A program made the position numbers and the translations under genes. This document shows positions 1-6,878 of a DNA stretch of 13,710 nucleotides, piece after piece. The DNA lies in the NCBI GenBank assembly GCA_048527645.1, contig DBGFNI010000011.1, positions 1 through 13,710 on the forward strand, in the 5' to 3' direction. The first letter of the stretch is position 1. Each line of letters opens with the position of its first letter. The notes below the pieces were generated by a model. It was given only the letters and a program-made list of their open reading frames with translations. It did not search any database and was not told the origin of the DNA. Source of the DNA: HGM12669 sp048527645 (GTDB lineage: Bacteria; Bacillota; Clostridia; Oscillospirales; CAG-272).

Positions 1-3
1 CAT
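1..3 (-). CDS. Start codon of a further leftward gene, cut by window edge
   Basis: Only the ATG (reading 3 to 1) is inside the window. It is called because a strong Shine-Dalgarno AGGAG (15 to 11) sits seven bases upstream and overlaps the end region of the Asp-box gene, whose TAA occupies 18-16. This is a typical tight operon junction. Nothing can be said about the product. Confidence 0.7.
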
Positions 4-15
4 GCTCTTTCTCCT

Positions 16-1761
16 TTAGGACAAATCTGTGTAGGGGAACTCGTCAATCCGGCGGTACTCGATTCTGCCGATATGCGCGCCCTTATCATCCGCATCCTGC
101 GCCGTTGTCTGGAAATGAATGTAGGACAGACCGTTTGGCGCCTCGACACGGTGATTCTGCCGGATGCTGAAAATGCATTTGTGCAGGAAGCGGTCTTCAA
201 ACTGATCCTCCTCCGGCATATCGCTCCACACCACCACAGCCTTACGGTGCTTTAAACTGTACACAATTTTATAGGTGGACCAAAGGTTCGTCTCCCGTCC
301 GGAGTCATCCATATAATCAAATATACGCCCCGCGTCCAAATAATCAAACGTAAAGGAAAAGACGCTTTTTTCTTCCGCGCACGGATCGGAGGGGTTGATC
401 CAGTGATCGGCGAGGCTGACACGCAGCGGCGCGCCGGAAATGCGCACCTCGACGGTAATCTCTCCCATCTCCCACGCGGGGAAATTCTGAACCGCGCCCA
501 TCGTCTCGCTGAGCAGCCGCGCATCGTGATAGCGGTATACGTGCAGCACCTCGCGCTTGGTTTTTTCGTTCAAGACGGTGTCGGGGTCCTGCACGGGGAT
601 TGCGCCGGGAATACGATTGAGGCACGCGCCATTGCCGTTTTTCAGATAAGACTGCGTGGAGAAATACGCCATGCCGTCCAAAAAGTCCTCTGTTCTGCCT
701 TCATCCTGTAAATAATCCAGTGCAAACAACACAATCCGTTCCGTATCCGGCGTGTGACCAAAATGCAGCAAAATTCTGCCGCGCGGCACCTCCAGCACTT
801 CAAAATCCGTCACACCGTCCCCGCCGCGGACACTGTAATCTGCGTAGGCGCGGCACGCAGGCAGAAAGACCTCACGCTGACCGATCCAGCTTAGCCCCTC
901 ATCCTCTGAGATCGCACAGTGGCACACATCGCGGTTGGTTAGGGTGGTATCCACGCCGGCACGTGTCGGCATCGGAGAGGTGTTGTTCCAGAGCAAGAGT
1001 ATTCGCCCGTCAGACAGGCGCGTCAGGCATGCACCGGTATAAGTTGCGTGCAGCGTCGTCCGCCGCGCCGCCGACCAGACTCTGCCGCCGTCTGCGGAGG
1101 TGTATTCCCACAGATAGTCATCGCTGGTTGCCACCAGCATCCACATGCTGCCGTCCTTCTTTTCCAGAACCGTGGGATACGCGCCATTGACATTCGGGCG
1201 CGCGACCTTATCGGGGTATACCGCCGAAAACGGAGCAATCGGCTCCACCACAGCACACTCCCAGTGATCGCCGCTGTCAGAAGAGCGGAAAAACGCCGTT
1301 TCATAGCCGTTCGCCGTTTCGGCATAGCCCGCTGCGTATACGCTGCCGTCCGATGCGATGCGGGGCAGCATGTCCACCGCGTATGGGCGATCGCTGACTT
1401 TCACACGGACAATGTCGGTACTGTCCGGGCCGTTGGAGGAATAGGCACACCATGTTCCGTCTTCGTCAGAACACAGGCGCAGCCAGCGGCGGGAAGCCGG
1501 ATCGTATGTACCTGCGCCGACGCCCTCTTTTGCGTAGTGCTCCTTCCAGTTTAAGCCACAGTCGATCCCCTCGAGATACCCCTGCTCATTTCCGCCGTCT
1601 ACCACGCTGTAGCAGCGGATCTCGCCGTCAGGCGTTATACAAAGGGACGGTCTTGCTCCGCTGTGCGGCAGTGCGACCTGTTGCGGCAGATGGACCCGAT
1701 CCAGTATTTGCAGGGTGCCTTCTGTCTGCCGTGACTCCAGTTCCTTCAAGTACCAATTCAT
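16..1761 (-). CDS. Cytoplasmic Asp-box (sialidase-like) beta-propeller protein
   Basis: A 581-aa protein with the repeat signature of the sialidase superfamily. Three clean Asp-boxes (SxDxGxxW) lie at residues 160-167, 222-229 and 285-292, and a degenerate one (xxDxGxxW) at 65-72. Blade-like strands with DGxxxxL turns (e.g. 203-211, 251-257) fit a six-bladed propeller over about residues 30-350. From about 430 to the end is a beta-rich region that may be a separate sandwich domain. Asp-box propellers include exo-sialidases (GH33) and other glycan-active or binding proteins. I cannot find a convincing FRIP-type arginine motif, so sialidase activity is not established. There is no signal peptide, so it is probably cytoplasmic. 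The ATG at 1761 is chosen because AAAGGAAA precedes it. The open frame runs on upstream to 1971, but that part overlaps the end of the preceding gene and reads as low-quality sequence. The gene lies 37 bp after the DUF2207-like gene and directly before another gene start, so it is probably in an operon. Confidence 0.75.
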   Translation of the reverse strand: MNWYLKELESRQTEGTLQILDRVHLPQQVALPHSGARPSLCITPDGEIRCYSVVDGGNEQGYLEGIDCGLNWKEHYAKEGVGAGTYDPASRRWLRLCSDEDGTWCAYSSNGPDSTDIVRVKVSDRPYAVDMLPRIASDGSVYAAGYAETANGYETAFFRSSDSGDHWECAVVEPIAPFSAVYPDKVARPNVNGAYPTVLEKKDGSMWMLVATSDDYLWEYTSADGGRVWSAARRTTLHATYTGACLTRLSDGRILLLWNNTSPMPTRAGVDTTLTNRDVCHCAISEDEGLSWIGQREVFLPACRAYADYSVRGGDGVTDFEVLEVPRGRILLHFGHTPDTERIVLFALDYLQDEGRTEDFLDGMAYFSTQSYLKNGNGACLNRIPGAIPVQDPDTVLNEKTKREVLHVYRYHDARLLSETMGAVQNFPAWEMGEITVEVRISGAPLRVSLADHWINPSDPCAEEKSVFSFTFDYLDAGRIFDYMDDSGRETNLWSTYKIVYSLKHRKAVVVWSDMPEEDQFEDRFLHKCIFSIRQNHRVEAPNGLSYIHFQTTAQDADDKGAHIGRIEYRRIDEFPYTDLS

Positions 1762-1798
1762 GTTTGTTTCCTTTCCGAAATATATAGTAGGTTTATTC

Positions 1799-2836
1799 TT
1801 ATGCTTCCTGTACCTGTGCCAGCTGCGCCGCCCAGTTTTCCTCCCGGTAAAGCGGCGTGCCGTAACAGACGATGTTATACAAAACATTCTGCAACACAGA
1901 ATACACACTGTCGTCGCTGTACGCCACGCGGTAAAAATATTGCCGTTCGTTCCAGATGCTTTGCGGCGCAAAGAGAAATTCGCGCAGCAATTCCTCCCGC
2001 GCGGTGCGGAACGCCCCGCCGCTCGCGCCTAAAATCAGCGCACGCTCCAGCTCCTTTTCAAAAACAGGCAGCGCATCCGGATAAGACTGCAAATCCGGAT
2101 GGTGGCACAACCGTGTCAGATTCGCCTGAAGCAGAGAGAGTGTGTGCAGCCCCTTGGGCGTGAAGGTCAGATACCGCCGCGCAATGCGCGCGTGCCGCCC
2201 GCTCCGTTTTGCGGTGCGGTGCAGCGTATGGGTCAGGTATCCCTGCTGCAGCAGATAGCGATCCACCTGCCGCGCAAAACGGTCTGCCCGGCGCTGGAGC
2301 GCAAAGCAATGCCGCGCCGCATATTCCACCAAAAACGCAAGGCGGGCGGAATGTGCGGGACGCATCATGCGACCGACGGTGTCCAGCAGCGTTTTTTCAA
2401 ATCCAAGCAGCTGCTCACGGCCCGCCTGTTCCCGATTGAGAATGACGGTGACCGTGCCCTCCTCGTCCGTTTGGATCTCCAAAAAGCCGCGGCAATTCAG
2501 ATCCAGCAGGGTGGAGAGCAGCGCCGCCGTTTTTCCCTGCGCTGGCTTTAGCTTTCCGCTCGCTTCCAAGAGGCGCGAAACGCACGCCGGCGGCGGCAGC
2601 GCAGAAAGCTGCAAATATTCAAAGTTCATCCGCTTCACTTTGCCGCGGCGCAATACATACCGTTTTTTCGCATGGATTTTTCGGCTGATTCGCAGCGCCG
2701 GACGTTTCCAGACCAGCAAAGCCAAGGCAGAAATCAAAAACAGTACCGCAAGAATTGAGGAAACCGGCAAAAAAACCAGAAGCACCGTGACGGCGGCGGT
2801 CAGTACCGCTTCCGTCAGCATCAACACCGTATACAT
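1799..2836 (-). CDS. Two-helix membrane protein resembling DUF2207 cytoplasmic region
   Basis: A 345-aa protein. Two hydrophobic helices fill residues about 6-43, followed by a very basic stretch (44-70) that should face the cytoplasm. Residues 80-160 resemble the C-terminal cytoplasmic part of DUF2207/YciQ-type membrane proteins: a proline-led segment, then a winged-helix-like stretch with an ALLSTLLDL helix and an RGFLEI strand, then FEKTLLD. Residues 255-275 (FEKELERALILG) recall the later 'LpyAvaLG' segment of that family. The usual N-terminal extracytoplasmic domain is absent, so this is a reduced form. No enzymatic motif is visible and the function is unknown. The ATG follows a purine-rich AGAGGGGG site. 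It lies 82 bp downstream of the PHP-family gene and 37 bp upstream of the Asp-box gene, all leftward. No convincing promoter is seen in the 82-bp gap, so transcription probably reads through. The family assignment is from pattern memory and should be tested by profile search. Confidence 0.65.
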   Translation of the reverse strand: MYTVLMLTEAVLTAAVTVLLVFLPVSSILAVLFLISALALLVWKRPALRISRKIHAKKRYVLRRGKVKRMNFEYLQLSALPPPACVSRLLEASGKLKPAQGKTAALLSTLLDLNCRGFLEIQTDEEGTVTVILNREQAGREQLLGFEKTLLDTVGRMMRPAHSARLAFLVEYAARHCFALQRRADRFARQVDRYLLQQGYLTHTLHRTAKRSGRHARIARRYLTFTPKGLHTLSLLQANLTRLCHHPDLQSYPDALPVFEKELERALILGASGGAFRTAREELLREFLFAPQSIWNERQYFYRVAYSDDSVYSVLQNVLYNIVCYGTPLYREENWAAQLAQVQEA

Positions 2837-2868
2837 GCTCTGCCCCCTCTCTTATCATTCTTATTTTT

Positions 2869-2885
2869 CATCGGCTGTCCCGATG
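2869..2885. other. Small inverted repeat between hisK-like and DUF2207-like genes
   Basis: CATCGG and CCGATG form a perfect 6-bp stem around a 5-base loop in the 82-bp gap. On the leftward strand it is followed by A-rich, not T-rich, sequence, so it is not an intrinsic terminator for the operon. It could be an mRNA processing or stability element, or chance. Confidence 0.3.
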
Positions 2886-2918
2886 CTGTAAAAGCCACGG
2901 GCATCCCGCTCCCGTTTG

Positions 2919-3752
2919 TCAGATTTTCCAGCCGGTAAAGCCCTGCTCTGTCAGAAGCAGAACCTGCGTATACCCGGCAGCACGCGCCCATTGCACGCCG
3001 ATGTCAAAATGCGCGCCGATGTGCGCGGTGCTGTGAGAATCGCTGTTCACAATCACCTGCCCGCCGCGTCGGCGCCACTCCCGGAGCAAGGGCAAAGACG
3101 GATACGGATGGGAAAGCCACCCCCGGCTGATCGCGCCCGTGTTGATTTCCATCACCGGCACTGTTTCAATCAGTGCGTCCATCGCCTGCGTCGCCGCCTG
3201 TATGTAGCGCGTATCCTCAGTATCAATAAACGGATATTTCTCGTTAAACTTCGTTACCACGTCAAAATGTCCGATAAAGTCGCACCCGCGTATCTGCGCG
3301 ATGCGCTCTGTCTGGGCAAAATAGGCACAGGCATATGCCACGCCGTCGCCGCCGAACAGCATCTCCACGGCGCTTTGCACCCGCGCCGGATCGCCGTCCA
3401 CCTCAATATATATCCCGTCCCGGCAAATGCTGTGCACCGAGCCGATGCGATAGTCAAAGGCGTCCAGCTCCCCCGTGCCGTTGGTGTCTGCCTCAACGCC
3501 CGCGAGAATGCTGATGCGATCGCCGTACTGCTCCTGCAAGCGGCGCACCGTCTGCAAATAGATCGGCAGCTGCTGCTCGGTCATGCACCAATCGTTTTCG
3601 TAGCAGGAAACCGGCATATGCCCGGACAGCCCGAAATACCGCATCCCGTGCGCAATCGCCGCCTGCACCATAGCCTCCGGCGTGTCCGCGCCGTCGCAAA
3701 AGCAGGTGTGCGTGTGATAATCGGCTGCGGGCAGTTTTTCTGTTGCTTTCAT
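2919..3752 (-). CDS. PHP-family phosphoesterase, probable histidinol-phosphatase (HisJ/HisK type)
   Basis: A 277-aa protein with the full PHP-domain metal-site pattern: DYHTHT (H13, H15) and D20 near the N-terminus, GLSGHMP (H45), LAGVEAD (E87), SVHSI (H107), DFIGHFD (H162), MEIN (E202) and NSDSH (D238, H240). Length and motif order match the monofunctional histidinol-phosphatases that hydrolyse L-histidinol phosphate to histidinol in histidine biosynthesis. The relatives are diverse and no other his gene is in the window, so another phosphoester substrate is possible. It should be cytoplasmic. The ATG at 3752 is preferred because it follows the foldase stop by one base (TGATATG), giving translational coupling. 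An in-frame TTG at 3764 is poorer, because the AAAAGG site abuts it with no spacing. It is transcribed from the promoter upstream of the foldase gene. Confidence 0.85.
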   Translation of the reverse strand: MKATEKLPAADYHTHTCFCDGADTPEAMVQAAIAHGMRYFGLSGHMPVSCYENDWCMTEQQLPIYLQTVRRLQEQYGDRISILAGVEADTNGTGELDAFDYRIGSVHSICRDGIYIEVDGDPARVQSAVEMLFGGDGVAYACAYFAQTERIAQIRGCDFIGHFDVVTKFNEKYPFIDTEDTRYIQAATQAMDALIETVPVMEINTGAISRGWLSHPYPSLPLLREWRRRGGQVIVNSDSHSTAHIGAHFDIGVQWARAAGYTQVLLLTEQGFTGWKI

Positions 3753-3753
3753 A

Positions 3754-5244
3754 TCAGATTTCAACCTTTTCCAAAGACTTTGTCACATAGGTCACGGTGT
3801 ATTGTTCCGTCAGCGTGGAAAAAAGCACATTATAATCAGACGAACGGCGCGTCTGATCCACCCGCGCCTTCCACACCGGCAGACTGTCGCCGACATAATA
3901 CATCAGATGAATGCCGTGCTCACTCTCCACAATACCGGTATCGCCCGCTTTCCGTTTGCCGTCAAAGCACCAGTCATCAAAGCCGGACGCCATCTCTCCC
4001 TGTTCTACCATCTCGTACAAGCCGCCGTTGGAGCGGGAGCCGCCGTCCTCCGAATAAAGATGTGCCAGATTGGCAAAATTTTCCTCACAGGGGTCCTCCC
4101 CCCATTCGGACAGAATCTGTGCAGCCGCCGCACGCGCCGCAGAGAGCGACCCATAGGTGTCTGCCGTAAAAAGAATGTGCCGCACATTCACGGTCTTATT
4201 TTCGTCGCGATAAGGCAGCTTTTCCATGCGAAATACGATATATCTCTCGTTGGTCGTATCCGTATAGACAAACGTATCGCCCACCCGGCGCGCCGCGTCA
4301 AACGCCCAGTCGCCCGCGTCATCATGCGTATACGACTCGCCGCGCCTAAAGCAGTCCGCCGCATACTGCGCGGCGTCGGCGTCCTCCGCCTCGCCCTTCT
4401 TCTGCCGATAAAGCGCCTGCGCCGTCTGCTCAAACGCTTCTCTGCTCTCGCACGCCGCAAGCCGATCTGCCCATTCCTTCGCTGTATCTGCGGATCCCAT
4501 CTCGTCAAAATAGATTTCGCAGCGCATGCAGTCGAACACCGCAAAATCCGCGGTGTGCTCGTTGTAGTATGTTTCGTACTGCTCCTCTGTGTAGGAGAAC
4601 TGCCGAATCAGAACCGTCTGATACTTCGACGCCAGCGTTAAAAGCTCCAGACATCTGCGCATGTCCGCCTCTGTCAGGCGTGAATCCAGACGCGGATCCA
4701 TTCCCTTTTTCATCGTCTGGTCGATCCGCGCTTTCTCATATGCATCCAGCTCCACGCCGTTTTCTTTGGCGCCCTGCGCTAAAATCAGCAAATTCTCCAC
4801 GCGGTCCTTGGCGCTTGTCATATACACGTCCAGCCAGGTCCCGCCCTGAAAAGGCTGTTCCGACAGCTTTTTATCGGGATTTAAGTTGTAATCTTCAAAT
4901 TCGTCACCGTACAGATCCAGATCGGAGAGATACGCGCTGTTGACAAAATACAGCATCATCGCGCCGTCCACAATCACGTCATCCGTGTACATGCAGACGC
5001 TCTCACGCAAATAACTGCCGTTTTTCGTGCGCGTCCAATGCAGCCCGAGCACAGACAGAAGAATCGCCAAAACCAGCACCACTGCGGTTGCAACGATCAC
5101 CCGCCGGCGCAGCCGCTTCTTTTTCTCGGCGCGTCTGCGTGCCTCGCGCTCTTTCATCTCGGCAATATACTGTTCCCGTTTTTCTTTGACGCTCAAAGCC
5201 TCCGGGGCGTCGGTGCGCTGCGGCGCATCCTGTTTTCTTCCCAT
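3754..5244 (-). CDS. Membrane-anchored parvulin-type peptidyl-prolyl isomerase (PrsA/SurA-like)
   Basis: A 496-aa protein. Residues 1-47 are highly charged and probably coiled coil, residues 48-68 form one hydrophobic helix, and the rest should lie outside the membrane (N-in signal anchor, no lipobox cysteine). Residues 140-230 resemble the helical chaperone part of SurA/PrsA proteins. Residues 350-455 are a recognisable parvulin rotamase domain: VRHILF (H356), a helix with ANLAHLYSEDGGS, NGGLY, and a final GIHLMYYVG strand. Residues about 235-345 look like a second, degenerate rotamase unit ending RYIVFRMEKL. Such proteins catalyse proline isomerisation and help exported proteins fold outside the membrane. 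The ATG has AAAGGAA seven bases upstream and a consensus promoter about 40 bp further up. It is the first gene of the leftward group and is coupled to the PHP gene. It may be paralogous to a lipoprotein PrsA elsewhere in the genome, which cannot be judged here. Confidence 0.85.
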   Translation of the reverse strand: MGRKQDAPQRTDAPEALSVKEKREQYIAEMKEREARRRAEKKKRLRRRVIVATAVVLVLAILLSVLGLHWTRTKNGSYLRESVCMYTDDVIVDGAMMLYFVNSAYLSDLDLYGDEFEDYNLNPDKKLSEQPFQGGTWLDVYMTSAKDRVENLLILAQGAKENGVELDAYEKARIDQTMKKGMDPRLDSRLTEADMRRCLELLTLASKYQTVLIRQFSYTEEQYETYYNEHTADFAVFDCMRCEIYFDEMGSADTAKEWADRLAACESREAFEQTAQALYRQKKGEAEDADAAQYAADCFRRGESYTHDDAGDWAFDAARRVGDTFVYTDTTNERYIVFRMEKLPYRDENKTVNVRHILFTADTYGSLSAARAAAAQILSEWGEDPCEENFANLAHLYSEDGGSRSNGGLYEMVEQGEMASGFDDWCFDGKRKAGDTGIVESEHGIHLMYYVGDSLPVWKARVDQTRRSSDYNVLFSTLTEQYTVTYVTKSLEKVEI

Positions 5245-5282
5245 GTTTTCGTTCCTTTATATCAGATAATCAGCCATGATAA

Positions 5283-5311
5283 AGTATACCTTTTCATCCT
5301 GTGATTGTCAA
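5283..5311 (-). promoter_or_regulatory. Sigma-A promoter of foldase operon
   Basis: Leftward TTGACA (5311-5306), a 17-bp spacer, and TATACT (5288-5283). The -35 is perfect and the -10 differs by one base. Expected start is near 5276, giving a leader of about 31 bases with AAAGGAA before the ATG at 5244. There is no room for a riboswitch. Confidence 0.85.
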
Positions 5312-5389
5312 GTTTTTTCCAGAAAAACCGACGGGAAAGATTCTGTGAATGGAAAAGCGCCCGTTTTTTTCGGAATTTCTGAAATTTCC

Positions 5390-5418
5390 TTGAAAAATTA
5401 TACAAAGCATGTTATACT
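5390..5418 (+). promoter_or_regulatory. Sigma-A promoter of serS
   Basis: TTGAAA, a 17-bp spacer, and TATACT. Transcription should begin near 5425, leaving a leader of about 64 bases. That leader is GC-rich, with a 10-bp palindrome CAGCCGGCTG, but is far too short for a T-box riboswitch. Positions 5312-5389, between the two divergent promoters, hold AT-rich runs and no recognised element. Confidence 0.8.
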
Positions 5419-5488
5419 TGTCATATATCTTAACCGCGCCCGCCGCACAGCCGGCTGCCGCGCCGCCAAGCAAAGGAGACAGACAAAC

Positions 5489-6775
5489 ATGTTAGATATG
5501 AAATTTGTCCGGGAAAACCCCGAGATCGTCAAGCAGAACATCCGCAACAAGTTTCAGGATCACAAGCTCGAACTGGTCGATCAGGTCATTGAGCTGGACG
5601 CGCAATCCCGAAAAATCAAAGGTGAGGCGGACGAGCTGCGTGCCAACCGCAACAAGCTCTCCAAGCAGATCGGCGCACTGATGGCGCAGGGCAAACGTGA
5701 GGAAGCGGAAGAGGTCAAGCAGCAGGTCGCGCAGCAGGCGCAGACGCTCGCGCTGGACGAAGCAAAGGAAGCCGAACTTTCCGAAAAGGTGCGTCAGATC
5801 ATGATGCAGATCCCGAACATCATCGACCCATGCGTGCCGATCGGCCGTGACGACCGGGAAAACGTGGAACGGGAACGCTTCGGCGAGCCGACGGTACCGG
5901 ATTTTGAAATTCCGTATCACACTGAAATCATGGAGCGCTTTGACGGCATTGATTTGGACAGCGCGCGCCGCGTCGCCGGCAACGGCTTTTACTATCTGAT
6001 GGGCGACATTGCGCGGCTGCACTCCGCAGTGATCAGCTACGCGCGCGACTTCATGATCGACCGCGGCTTCACATACTGCGTGCCGCCCTTTATGATCCGC
6101 TCCGATGTGGTCACCGGCGTGATGAGCTTTGCCGAGATGGAGGGCATGATGTATAAAATTGAGGGGGAGGATCTGTATCTGATCGGCACCTCCGAGCATT
6201 CCATGATCGGCAAATTCATCGATCAGATCGTCCCGGAAGAAAAGCTGCCCTACACGCTGACCAGTTATTCGCCCTGTTTCCGCAAGGAAAAGGGCGCACA
6301 CGGCATCGAGGAGCGCGGCGTGTACCGCATTCACCAGTTTGAAAAGCAGGAGATGATCGTCGTCTGCAAGCCGGAAGAAAGCAAAATGTGGTTTGACCGT
6401 CTGTGGCAGAACACAGTTGATCTGTTCCGCTCTATGGAAATCCCGGTGCGCACGCTGGAGTGCTGCTCCGGCGATCTTGCCGATCTGAAGGTTCGTTCTC
6501 TGGATGTGGAGGCGTGGTCGCCCCGCCAGCAGAAATACTTTGAGGTAGGCTCTTGCTCCAATCTCGGCGACGCACAGGCGCGCCGCCTGCGCATCCGCGT
6601 CAACGGCAAAGACGGCAAGTATTTTGCGCACACGCTGAACAACACCGTGGTCGCTCCGCCCAGAATGCTCATTGCCTTTTTGGAAAACCATCTTTGCGCC
6701 GACGGCAGCATCACCATCCCCGCCGCACTGCGCCCATACATGGGTGGCAAGGAAGTGCTCATCCCAAAAAACTGA
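5489..6775 (+). CDS. serS: Seryl-tRNA synthetase
   Basis: A 428-aa class II aminoacyl-tRNA synthetase that charges tRNA-Ser (and tRNA-Sec where present) with serine in the cytoplasm. Residues 1-110 form the N-terminal long antiparallel coiled coil that grips the tRNA, starting MLDMKFVREN and ending in QIPNIIDP. The catalytic core has the TSE serine-binding motif (234-236), motif 2 with CFRKEKGAHG and RIHQFEKQE (261-289), and motif 3 at 383-392 (LNNTVVAPPR). Motif 3 and the ERG-type motif 2 loop differ from the common bacterial NGSGLAxGR form and recall archaeal/eukaryal enzymes. As I recall, this variant is shared by Faecalibacterium-like Clostridia. The ATG at 5489 follows AAAGGAG (5472-5478). 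The frame is open further upstream, but that part precedes the promoter. It is monocistronic, with its own promoter and a shared bidirectional terminator. Confidence 0.97.
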   Translation: MLDMKFVRENPEIVKQNIRNKFQDHKLELVDQVIELDAQSRKIKGEADELRANRNKLSKQIGALMAQGKREEAEEVKQQVAQQAQTLALDEAKEAELSEKVRQIMMQIPNIIDPCVPIGRDDRENVERERFGEPTVPDFEIPYHTEIMERFDGIDLDSARRVAGNGFYYLMGDIARLHSAVISYARDFMIDRGFTYCVPPFMIRSDVVTGVMSFAEMEGMMYKIEGEDLYLIGTSEHSMIGKFIDQIVPEEKLPYTLTSYSPCFRKEKGAHGIEERGVYRIHQFEKQEMIVVCKPEESKMWFDRLWQNTVDLFRSMEIPVRTLECCSGDLADLKVRSLDVEAWSPRQQKYFEVGSCSNLGDAQARRLRIRVNGKDGKYFAHTLNNTVVAPPRMLIAFLENHLCADGSITIPAALRPYMGGKEVLIPKN

Positions 6776-6795
6776 CGGGCTGCAAGCAGCTGAAA

Positions 6796-6846
6796 AAACA
6801 AAAAACCGGCTGCGCGGAATTCTCCGCGCAGCCGGTTGGTTTTTTA
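6796..6846. terminator. Bidirectional intrinsic terminator between serS and gdhA
   Basis: A perfect 15-bp stem (6804-6818 with 6823-6837) around a 4-base loop, flanked by an A run on the left and a T run (6840-6845) on the right. It should stop both serS and the converging gdhA transcript. Confidence 0.95.
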
Positions 6847-6878
6847 TATTGCATTTTCCACGACAAAGAGACAGCGCA

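Noticed and set aside
1762..1971. N-terminal extension of the Asp-box protein to 1971
   Set aside because: The extra 70 residues overlap the end of the DUF2207-like gene in another frame and look random. The ATG at 1761 has a good ribosome site.
3750..3764. TTG at 3764 as the start of the PHP-family gene
   Set aside because: The AAAAGG site touches this codon with no spacing. The ATG at 3752, one base after the upstream stop, fits translational coupling better.
5333..5378. Terminator-like ACGGG...CCCGT followed by a T run between the divergent promoters
   Set aside because: The stem is only 5 bp with a very long loop, and no rightward transcript is expected there. The T run more likely reflects AT-rich promoter DNA.
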